DNA from: CAZTDU01 sp964617355
Lineage (GTDB): Bacteria > Pseudomonadota > Gammaproteobacteria > Burkholderiales > SG8-39
Assembly: GCA_964617355.1 (NCBI GenBank)
Contig: CAZTXP010000096.1
Coordinates: 1 to 13,800, forward strand
Direction of reading: 5' to 3'
Length of the DNA stretch: 13,800 bases
The notes under the pieces are model-generated. The model worked only from the letters and a program-made list of their open reading frames with translations. It did not search any database and had not been told where the DNA came from. How positions within the stretch are numbered: the stretch's first letter is position 1; the number at the start of each line of letters is the position of its first letter. Shown here one piece after another: positions 7,992-13,762 of the stretch. Position numbers and translations under genes: made by a program.

Positions 7992-9352
7992 TTGCGCACC
8001 CGGTAGCGCCAGACGCGCGAGCGCGCGAGCCGCGCGCCGGGCGGCAGTCCGGCCTTGGCCATCAACTGCTGGAAGAACTGCGCCTTGTCGGGGAGGCTCT
8101 CCCAGACCTGCGGCAGGAAGGTGGCGCGCCGTCCCGCCTGCTCGAGGATGATGCCGTCCTCGCCGGCCCTGACTTGTTCGAGCAGGTCGGCCTCGTCCGA
8201 GAACGCCATCGGCCGCGGGCGCGACAGCAGGGACACCTCGACCCTCGTACGCGGCCACTCGTCGAGCGCGAGCGGCGGAAAGCGCGGATCGCGGAACGCC
8301 GCCGCCTCGGCATTGGCGCGCACGTCTTCGCCGAGCGCGCGATGCGCCTCAAGGCTGCCGATGCAGCCGCGCAATCGCCCTTGCTGGGTCAGCGTCACGA
8401 ACGTCGCGCCTTTCTGCGCCAGCCAGGCGGGCGGCGGCTCGTCGACCGGCGCCGGCGGCAGGCCGAGCCGCGCCGCGATCGCCGAACGCGCGAGCGCGAG
8501 CAACTCCGCGCCTGCCGCATCCACCGACACCGCGCCGGGTTCATCGAGCGCGAACGCGCCATAGCCCACCACCCGGCCCTTGCCGCCGGCGGTGTCGCCG
8601 GAATTGCAGACGCCGAGCCGGCGCATCGCGAGGCCCTTGGCGCGCGCCAGCCGCAGCAAGCCGTTCAGCGGCGTCGCGCCGCAGGCCTGCTCGTGACGGA
8701 TGTCGGTGTCGAAGGCCTCGACCTTCGCGGCGGTCTCGGCGTCGACGCGACGCGAGACCTCGTACGGGTGGTAGTGCGAGAGATCGGTCGAGACGACGAC
8801 CAGCGTTTCGCGCCCGCCCCAGAGGCGTTCGAGCACCTGCGCGACCTCGTCCGCGGTGGCGTCGCCGACCGCGAGCGGCACCAGCGCGAATCCCGGGCCG
8901 AGCACGCGCTGCAGGAACGGCAACTGCACCTCCAGCGAATGCTCCATCGCGTGCGCCGGCGCGCTCGTCACGACCTGCGGCAGGCCTTGCAGCGCGGCGA
9001 CCGCGGCGGCGTCGACCGGCACTTCGCCCAGCGGCGTGGCGAAGGCGCGCGCGCCGGGCAGCGCGAGGCCGCGCACCGGCACGCGATGCACCGGCCCGAG
9101 CAGCACGACGCGGCGCACGAGTCCGCGTGCACCGGCGATTTCGTCGTAGGCGCGGGCGGCCATCGGCCCGGAGTAGATGTAGCCGGCATGCGGCACCACG
9201 AGCGCCTTCGGGAACCCGAAGCGCGGCTCGAAGGACTCGACCGCGGCCAGCATCTCGTCGAGTTCCGAGGCGAGTTCCTGCGCATCGCGGGGATAGAAGG
9301 CCCCGGCGACGGCCGCCGGCCGCACTGCCGCGACGTTCCGCGAGGCATCCAT
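7967..9352 (-). CDS. amrB: Fused AmmeMemoRadiSam proteins B (Memo) and A (AMMECR1)
   Basis: One 461-residue protein joins two families usually named AmmeMemoRadiSam B and A. Residues about 9-270 are the Memo-like domain, structurally related to class III (LigB-type) dioxygenases. Conserved pieces include VPHAGYIYSG (His55), LLGPVH (His89), EHSLEVQLPFLQ (138-149), TDLSHY (His193) and NSGDTAG. Residues about 281-459 are the AMMECR1 domain, recognised by LRGCIGSLEA (327-336) and FRDPRFPPL (353-361). The ATG at 9352 lies nine bases after the pncC stop and has no clear Shine-Dalgarno, only an A/T-rich leader. Its 3' end overlaps amrS by 25 bases. The fusion of A and B next to a radical SAM gene supports joint action; the biochemical role is unknown to me. 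No frameshift or missing domain was seen. Confidence 0.92.
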   Translation of the reverse strand: MDASRNVAAVRPAAVAGAFYPRDAQELASELDEMLAAVESFEPRFGFPKALVVPHAGYIYSGPMAARAYDEIAGARGLVRRVVLLGPVHRVPVRGLALPGARAFATPLGEVPVDAAAVAALQGLPQVVTSAPAHAMEHSLEVQLPFLQRVLGPGFALVPLAVGDATADEVAQVLERLWGGRETLVVVSTDLSHYHPYEVSRRVDAETAAKVEAFDTDIRHEQACGATPLNGLLRLARAKGLAMRRLGVCNSGDTAGGKGRVVGYGAFALDEPGAVSVDAAGAELLALARSAIAARLGLPPAPVDEPPPAWLAQKGATFVTLTQQGRLRGCIGSLEAHRALGEDVRANAEAAAFRDPRFPPLALDEWPRTRVEVSLLSRPRPMAFSDEADLLEQVRAGEDGIILEQAGRRATFLPQVWESLPDKAQFFQQLMAKAGLPPGARLARSRVWRYRVRKWKQGGLQ

Positions 9353-9361
9353 GCGGTTTAT

Positions 9362-9865
9362 TTAGACCTGCGCCGCAGCGTCGTCAAGGCGCTCGATCAC
9401 GCCTTGCAGCGCGCGCAGCACGGCCTGCCGCCGCACGCTGTCGCGGTCGCCGTCGAAGCGGCGCGATTCCACCACCACGCCACCCTTCGTGGCCCAGCCG
9501 AAGCACACCAGCCCGACGGGTTTCGCGGCGCTGCCGCCGCCGGGGCCGGCGACGCCGGTGATCGACACCGCGATCGTGCCGGCACTCCGTGCGAGTGCGC
9601 CGGACGCCATCTCGCCCGCCGTCTCCTCGCTCACCGCGCCGTGGCGCTCCAGCGTGGCGGCGGAGACGCCGAGCATTTCCTGCTTCGCGGCGTTCGAATA
9701 GGTGACGAAGCCCCGGTCGAACCACTCGGAACTGCCGGCCACCGCGGTCACCGCCTGGCCGACCCAGCCGCCGGTGCACGATTCCGCGGTGACGAGCACC
9801 TCGCCCGCGCCCTTCAGGCGCGCACCGACGATCACCGCGAGCGTGCCGAGCGCGTCGCGGCTCAT
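9362..9865 (-). CDS. pncC: Nicotinamide-nucleotide amidase (CinA C-terminal domain)
   Basis: This is a stand-alone 167-residue CinA C-terminal domain protein. It deamidates nicotinamide mononucleotide to nicotinic acid mononucleotide in pyridine nucleotide recycling, useful where DNA ligase releases NMN. The catalytic motif TAESCTGG has Ser29, and Lys61 lies in NAAKQEMLG, in line with the Ser-Lys chemistry known for E. coli PncC. ITGVAGPGGGS and KPVGLVCF follow. Length matches single-domain PncC; the N-terminal COG1058 domain of full CinA is absent. The ATG at 9865 overlaps the pgpA stop as ATGA, so translation is probably coupled. In many bacteria this gene sits directly upstream of recA; here six other genes lie between them. 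Confidence 0.95.
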   Translation of the reverse strand: MSRDALGTLAVIVGARLKGAGEVLVTAESCTGGWVGQAVTAVAGSSEWFDRGFVTYSNAAKQEMLGVSAATLERHGAVSEETAGEMASGALARSAGTIAVSITGVAGPGGGSAAKPVGLVCFGWATKGGVVVESRRFDGDRDSVRRQAVLRALQGVIERLDDAAAQV

Positions 9866-10350
9866 TCGAAGAGGAGGCGCTTCGCGAGCGCCAGCACCAG
9901 GAGCGTGTAGCCCGCGGCGATCAGGTCGTCGAGCATGACGCCGAAGCCGCCCTTGAAGCGGCGCTCGGCCTCGCGGATCGGCGAAGGCTTCACGATGTCG
10001 AAGAAACGGAACAGCAGGAACGCGGCGAGCTGCCAGCCGAAGCCCTCGGGCGCGATCGCGAGCACGAGGAGGAACGCGACCACCTCGTCCCAGACGAACG
10101 CGCCGTGGTCGGCGACGCCGAGGTGCCGGCCCGCGAGCTCGCAGGCCCAGACGCCCGCGGCGAAGAAGAACGCGATCAGGCCTAGGAAGATCTCCGGCTC
10201 GTAGCCGCGATCCATCACCCACCACAACGGGAACGCCAGCAGCGTGCCGATGGTGCCCGGCGCGAACGGCGCAAGCCCTGCTCCGAAGCCCAGCGCGACG
10301 AAATGCGCCGGGTGGCCGAAGGCGAAGCGGGCGTCGGGGCGCGCGCTCAC
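9862..10350 (-). CDS. pgpA: Phosphatidylglycerophosphatase A
   Basis: This 162-residue integral membrane enzyme removes phosphate from phosphatidylglycerophosphate to give phosphatidylglycerol. Family signatures are present in order: GLAPFAPGTIGTL (about 24-36), WDEVVAF near 88-94, FRFFDIVKPSPI, and GGFGVMLDDLIAAGY near the C-terminus. About four hydrophobic segments alternate with these acidic motifs. The start is a GTG at 10350, six bases after the thiL stop; no good Shine-Dalgarno is seen and no better start precedes HPAHFVALGFG. The 3' end overlaps pncC by four bases. Identity is secure; the start codon is the least certain part. Confidence 0.95.
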   Translation of the reverse strand: MSARPDARFAFGHPAHFVALGFGAGLAPFAPGTIGTLLAFPLWWVMDRGYEPEIFLGLIAFFFAAGVWACELAGRHLGVADHGAFVWDEVVAFLLVLAIAPEGFGWQLAAFLLFRFFDIVKPSPIREAERRFKGGFGVMLDDLIAAGYTLLVLALAKRLLFE

Positions 10351-10356
10351 GCCGGC

Positions 10357-11286
10357 CTAGCGCGCGAAGTGGTCGAAGCCGCGCGGCACGGCCATCGGGC
10401 GACCGTTGGCGGCGAGGAGCTGCAGCTTGTCGCCCTTCTGGATCGCGCCGACGCACGAGAGCGGCAGCCCGAGGTCGCGCGACAGCGCCTCGATCTCGTC
10501 GCGCCGCGACTGCGGGGCCGTGAACACGAGTTCGTAGTCGTCGCCGCCCGCGAGCACGCAGCGCGCGATGCGCCGCGGATCGGCTTCGCGCGCGAACGCC
10601 GGATCGCGCGGCAGGCGATCGTAGTGCACTAGGGCGCCGACGCCGGAGCGCTCGAGAATGTGGCCGAGGTCCTGCGCAAAGCCGTCGGAGACGTCGATGG
10701 CGCTCGTGGCGATGCCGCGCAGGCGCTCGCCGAGTTCGACGCGCGGCTCGGGTTCGTGCAGGCGCTTCGCCGCGACGCGCAGGCCCGGCTGCTCGAGCGC
10801 GTAGCCGGCGCCGCCGAGGGCGCCCGAGACCCAGATGTCGTCGCCCGGCCGCGCGCCGGCGCGATAGAGGCCGAGCCCCGCGGGCACCTCGCCGAACACC
10901 GTGATGCAGATCGTCAGCGGGCCGCGCGTCGTGTCTCCGCCGACGAGGTCGACGCCGTGGCGCTCGGCGAGCGCGTACAGGCCCTTGGCGAACGCGGCGA
11001 CCCACTTCTCGTTCGCGCTCGGCATGGCGAGCGCGAGCGTCGCCCAGCCGGGCGTCGCGCCCATCGCGGCGAGGTCCGAGAGGTTGACCGCGAGCGCCTT
11101 GTGTCCGAGCAGGCGCGGGTCGGCACCGGCCGCGAAGTGTCGGCCTTCCAGCAGCATGTCGGTGGAGATCGCCAGTTCGGCGCCCGCATCCACGCGCACC
11201 AGCGCGCAGTCGTCGCCGACACCGAGCACCGATTGCTTCGGCGGGCGCGAGAAGTACTTTCGGATCAGCTCGAACTCGGAGGGCAA
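10357..11286 (-). CDS. thiL: Thiamine-monophosphate kinase
   Basis: ThiL phosphorylates thiamine monophosphate to thiamine diphosphate in the cytosol, the last step of coenzyme synthesis. The 309-residue protein has the expected PurM/SelD-like motifs: GVGDDCALV (22-30), STDMLLEGRHF (41-51), NLSDLAAMGA (68-77), GGDTTRGP (116-123), PGDDIWVSG (147-155), IDVSDGFAQDL (197-207) and AGGDDYELVF (246-255). I start at TTG 11286 because it gives the family N-terminus PSEFELIRKYF and has GGGGAG six bases upstream. A longer frame to 11499 runs over nusB and has no family sequence. It is 35 bases after nusB, the widest gap in the gene run. Confidence 0.96.
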   Translation of the reverse strand: MPSEFELIRKYFSRPPKQSVLGVGDDCALVRVDAGAELAISTDMLLEGRHFAAGADPRLLGHKALAVNLSDLAAMGATPGWATLALAMPSANEKWVAAFAKGLYALAERHGVDLVGGDTTRGPLTICITVFGEVPAGLGLYRAGARPGDDIWVSGALGGAGYALEQPGLRVAAKRLHEPEPRVELGERLRGIATSAIDVSDGFAQDLGHILERSGVGALVHYDRLPRDPAFAREADPRRIARCVLAGGDDYELVFTAPQSRRDEIEALSRDLGLPLSCVGAIQKGDKLQLLAANGRPMAVPRGFDHFAR

Positions 11287-11292
11287 GCCGGT

Positions 11293-11298
11293 CTCCCC
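11293..11298 (-). promoter_or_regulatory. Ribosome binding site deciding the TTG start of thiL
   Basis: GGGGAG on the minus strand lies six bases before the TTG at 11286. It is one of the few clear Shine-Dalgarno sequences in the long gene run, where most starts rely on overlap with the preceding gene, and it is the main support for a TTG initiator. Confidence 0.75.
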
Positions 11299-11321
11299 GG
11301 ACGCGGGCTCGCGGGCGGCCG

Positions 11322-11774
11322 CTAGGCCGTGGCGCGCCGCGCGCTCGCCACTTCCTCGGGCCTGAGGCTCGAGGCGAGCTTCTCGAGCGCGCCGTTGACG
11401 AACTTGTAGCCGCCCTCGCCGCCGAAGCTCTTGCCGAGCTCGATGGCCTCGTTCAGCACGACCTTGAACGGCGTCTCCGGGTCGTGGGCGAGTTCCCACG
11501 CGCCGAGATAGAGGATCGCCCGCTCGACCGGCGAGAGGCTCTCGAAGCTGCGCGCCACGCAGTCCGCGATGCGCGGTCGCAGCGTGTCGGCCTCGGCGAT
11601 CACGCCGCGCAGCAGGCGCTCGGCGAACGCGACGTCGGCGCGCTCCTGCCCCTCGCGCTCCTTCATCTGCGCGACGAGGTCCGCGGGCGCGGCGCCGGAC
11701 AACTGCCAGGCGTAGAGCGCCTGCATCGCGAACTCGCGCGCACGCCGCCGCGCGGTCTTTGAACTGGTGGCCAT
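11322..11774 (-). CDS. nusB: Transcription antitermination factor NusB
   Basis: NusB binds BoxA RNA with ribosomal protein S10 and helps build antitermination complexes on rRNA operons. The 150-residue all-helical protein has the N-terminal RNA-binding stretch RRRAREFAMQALYAWQ (9-24), SPVERAIL near the middle, and the C-terminal NEAIELGKSFGGEGGYKFVNG signature (107-127). A short basic tail follows. The ATG at 11774 shares its A with the ribH TGA, so translation is probably coupled. The ribH-nusB neighbourhood is common in proteobacteria, which supports both calls. Confidence 0.96.
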   Translation of the reverse strand: MATSSKTARRRAREFAMQALYAWQLSGAAPADLVAQMKEREGQERADVAFAERLLRGVIAEADTLRPRIADCVARSFESLSPVERAILYLGAWELAHDPETPFKVVLNEAIELGKSFGGEGGYKFVNGALEKLASSLRPEEVASARRATA

Positions 11775-12184
11775 CAGCCGGCGACCTTGCGCCGCAGGTT
11801 CGCCATCTCGACCGCCACGCGCACCGCCTCCGCGCCCTTGTCGAGGCGCGCCTCGGCCTGCTCGTCGGTGTCGGTGGTGAGGATGCCGTTGGCCACTGGG
11901 AGGCCGGACTCGAGCGCGACGTCCATCACGCCGCGCGCCGATTCATTCGACACGACCTCGAAGTGGTAGGTATCGCCGCGAATCACCGCGCCGATGGCGA
12001 CCAGCGCGTCGTACTTTCCGGTCTGCGCCATCCATTGCAGCGCGAGCGGGATCTCGAGCGCGCCGGGCACCGTCTCGAGGACCACTTCGGCGCCGAGTTC
12101 GGCCGCGGCCTTGCGCGCGCGCGCGACCAGCTCGTTGCAGACGGCCTCGTTGAAGCGGCTGGCGACGATGCCGAGGCGCATCAT
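11774..12184 (-). CDS. ribH: 6,7-dimethyl-8-ribityllumazine synthase, short N-terminus
   Basis: RibH condenses 5-amino-6-ribitylaminouracil with 3,4-dihydroxy-2-butanone 4-phosphate to make 6,7-dimethyl-8-ribityllumazine, the direct precursor of riboflavin. Conserved residues are present: SRFNE (9-13), VPGALEIPLAL (39-49), GAVIRGDTYHFE with the catalytic His74, VANGILTT and KGAEAVRVAVEM. At 136 residues it is short: the usual 12-18 residues before GIVASRFN are missing, and no in-frame start upstream encodes them. In icosahedral lumazine synthases that segment contributes to contacts between pentamers. ATG codons at 12184 and 12181 are alternatives; both overlap the ribBX stop, by four bases or one. 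No Shine-Dalgarno is evident. The stop overlaps nusB by one base. Confidence 0.94.
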   Translation of the reverse strand: MMRLGIVASRFNEAVCNELVARARKAAAELGAEVVLETVPGALEIPLALQWMAQTGKYDALVAIGAVIRGDTYHFEVVSNESARGVMDVALESGLPVANGILTTDTDEQAEARLDKGAEAVRVAVEMANLRRKVAG

Positions 12185-13296
12185 GCCCGCCGCGGGGATT
12201 CGGCGTAGCCGGCGACCTCGAGGCCGAAGCCGGCCATGCTCGGCATCTTGCGCGGTTCCGCCATGAGTCGCATCTTGCCGACGCCGAGGTCGCGCAGGAT
12301 CTGCGCGCCGATGCCGTAGTTGCGCAGGTCGGTGCTGCGGCCGGGCGTGGGCGCCCGCGTATCCGCGAGGCGTGCCTCGAGCGCGTCGTCGGTCTGCGAG
12401 CAGTTCAGCAGCACCACGACGCCGCAGCCCGCCTTCGCGATGGTCTGGAGCGCCTCGCCGACGCCCCAGGAGTGGGCGCCGCGGCCGGCGTCGAGCAGGT
12501 CGACGATCGACAACGGCTCGTGCACGCGCACCAGCGTCTCGACGTCTCGCGAAGGCGCGCCGGCGACCAGCGCGAGGTGGCTCGACTGGGTCGGCAAGTC
12601 GCGGTAAGCCACCAGCCGGAAGCGCCCCCACGCGGTGTCCATCGGGCGGTCGCCGATGCGGCGCACGAGCGACTCGTTGCTGGAGCGATATTCGATCAGG
12701 TCGGCGATGGTGCCGATCTTCAGCCGGTGGCGCCCGGCGAACTCGATGAGGTCCGGCAGCCGCGCCATCGTGCCGTCCTCGTTCATGATCTCGCAGATCA
12801 CTGCGGCCGGCGCGAGGCCGGCGAGGCGCGCGAGATCGCAGCACGCCTCGGTATGACCGGCGCGCACCAGCACGCCGCCAGGCTGCGCGACGAGCGGGAA
12901 CACGTGGCCCGGCTGCACGATGTGCTCGGCGCGCGCGTCCGACGCGGTGGCGACCTTGATGGTCAGCGCGCGATCCGCCGCCGAGATGCCGGTCGAGATG
13001 CCCTCGGCCGCCTCGATCGACGCGGTGAAGTTGGTGCCGTGCCGCGTGCGGTTGTTCGACACCATCGGCGCGAGGCCGAGGCGATCGGCGTGGTCCGGCG
13101 TGATCGGCATGCAGACCAGGCCGCGGCCGTGCGTGGCAAGGAAGTTGATCTTGTCGGCCGTGACGAACTCGGCGGCGAAGAAGAGGTCGCCCTCGTTCTC
13201 GCGGTCCTCGTCGTCGACCAGCACGACGATGCGCCCCGCCTTCACCTCGGCGATGATCTCCGTGATCGGGCTGATGGCGGCGGTCTCGCGGCGCAT
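12181..13296 (-). CDS. ribB: 3,4-dihydroxy-2-butanone 4-phosphate synthase with degenerate GTP cyclohydrolase II domain (RibBX type)
   Basis: The 371-residue protein has two domains. Residues about 8-205 are RibB, which converts ribulose 5-phosphate to 3,4-dihydroxy-2-butanone 4-phosphate for RibH: DDEDRENEGDL (28-38), THGRGLVCMPI (55-65), TRHGTNFTASIEA (84-96), GISTGISAADRA (99-110), PGHVFPL (129-135) and RAGHTEA (145-151). Residues about 208-371 resemble GTP cyclohydrolase II at the ends (FRLVAYRD, NYGIGAQILRDLGV) but lack the Cys-x10-Cys-x-Cys zinc site and the RQEGRGIGL motif, so cyclohydrolase activity is unlikely. This matches the RibBX variant described in Proteobacteria and implies a separate ribA elsewhere. 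The ATG at 13296 has no Shine-Dalgarno; a TATAAT lies seven bases upstream. It overlaps ribH. Confidence 0.94.
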   Translation of the reverse strand: MRRETAAISPITEIIAEVKAGRIVVLVDDEDRENEGDLFFAAEFVTADKINFLATHGRGLVCMPITPDHADRLGLAPMVSNNRTRHGTNFTASIEAAEGISTGISAADRALTIKVATASDARAEHIVQPGHVFPLVAQPGGVLVRAGHTEACCDLARLAGLAPAAVICEIMNEDGTMARLPDLIEFAGRHRLKIGTIADLIEYRSSNESLVRRIGDRPMDTAWGRFRLVAYRDLPTQSSHLALVAGAPSRDVETLVRVHEPLSIVDLLDAGRGAHSWGVGEALQTIAKAGCGVVVLLNCSQTDDALEARLADTRAPTPGRSTDLRNYGIGAQILRDLGVGKMRLMAEPRKMPSMAGFGLEVAGYAESPRRA

Positions 13297-13303
13297 GGCG
13301 ATG

Positions 13304-13309
13304 ATTATA
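13304..13309 (-). promoter_or_regulatory. Candidate -10 box (TATAAT) immediately upstream of ribBX
   Basis: A perfect TATAAT on the minus strand ends seven bases before the ribBX ATG. No recognisable -35 hexamer lies 15-19 bases upstream, where GC-rich terminator sequence is found instead, and there is no extended -10 TG. If used, transcription would start at or next to the ATG, giving a leaderless message, which fits the absence of a Shine-Dalgarno. It could also be chance. Confidence 0.4.
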
Positions 13310-13323
13310 GGAAGGTTGGAATG

Positions 13324-13347
13324 AAAAGGGGCACCCGCAGGTGCCCC
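13324..13347 (-). terminator. Intrinsic terminator after rplS
   Basis: On the minus strand a perfect 8-bp GC-rich stem, GGGGCACC with GGTGCCCC, encloses a four-base loop and is followed by TTTT. It lies 36 bases after the rplS stop and about 28 bases before the ribBX start, so it should end the trmD-rplS transcript and separate it from the riboflavin gene run. Confidence 0.88.
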
Positions 13348-13351
13348 CGTT

Positions 13352-13378
13352 CGCGTCGCGGGCGCGACGCCCGACGCG
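13352..13378. repeat. Two mutually exclusive GC hairpins between rplS and its terminator
   Basis: GCGTCGC (13353-13359) pairs with GCGACGC (13364-13370) across a four-base loop. Overlapping it, CGCGTCG (13352-13358) pairs with CGACGCG (13372-13378) across a larger loop. Both are perfect 7-bp stems but cannot form together. They sit directly after the rplS stop and before the intrinsic terminator. They may protect the mRNA end or tune termination; chance in GC-rich DNA is possible. Confidence 0.45.
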
Positions 13379-13382
13379 AGGA

Positions 13383-13760
13383 TTATTCCGCGGCGGACGC
13401 GGTCGACGCGCCGATCTTCTCGCGGATGCGCGCCGACTTGCCCGAGCGGCTGCGCAGGTAGTAGAGCTTCGCGCGGCGCACGTCGCCCTTTCGCTTCACC
13501 TCGATCGAGGCGACCAGCGGCGAGTAGGTCTGGAACGTGCGCTCCACGCCCTCGCCCGAGGAGATCTTGCGCACCACGAACGAGGAGTTGAGGCCGCGGT
13601 TGCGCTTGCCGACCACCACGCCCTCGAAGGACTGCACGCGCTTCCTCTCGCCCTCGACCACGTTGACGTTCACGATCACCGTGTCGCCCGGCACGAAGTC
13701 GGGGATGGTCTTGCCGAGCCGCTTGATCTCTTCCGCTTCCAGCGTCTGAATCAGGTTCAT
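13383..13760 (-). CDS. rplS: 50S ribosomal protein L19
   Basis: L19 sits at the interface of the large and small ribosomal subunits. The 125-residue protein starts MNLIQTLEAEEI and contains PGDTVIVNVNVVEG, RVQSFEGVVVGKRNRG and the LYYLRSRSGKSARI signature of the family. A short alanine-rich tail ends the protein; it is slightly longer than the roughly 115 residues of the E. coli protein. I choose the ATG at 13760 over an in-frame GTG at 13766 because AAGGAG lies seven bases before the ATG but only one base before the GTG. The gene follows trmD by two bases and is followed by an intrinsic terminator, the expected end of an rpsP-rimM-trmD-rplS operon. Confidence 0.98.
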   Translation of the reverse strand: MNLIQTLEAEEIKRLGKTIPDFVPGDTVIVNVNVVEGERKRVQSFEGVVVGKRNRGLNSSFVVRKISSGEGVERTFQTYSPLVASIEVKRKGDVRRAKLYYLRSRSGKSARIREKIGASTASAAE

Positions 13761-13762
13761 GG

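Noticed and set aside
7958..9910. Plus-strand open frame of 650 codons opposite amrBA and pncC
   Set aside because: Low-complexity arginine/histidine-rich shadow of clearly conserved minus-strand genes.
13297..13382. FMN riboswitch upstream of the riboflavin genes
   Set aside because: Only 86 bases separate ribBX from rplS and they are taken up by a terminator and short hairpins; no conserved RFN-element segments are seen.
12472..13461. Plus-strand open frame of 329 codons opposite ribBX and the end of rplS
   Set aside because: It crosses a terminator and two conserved genes and has no recognisable domain.
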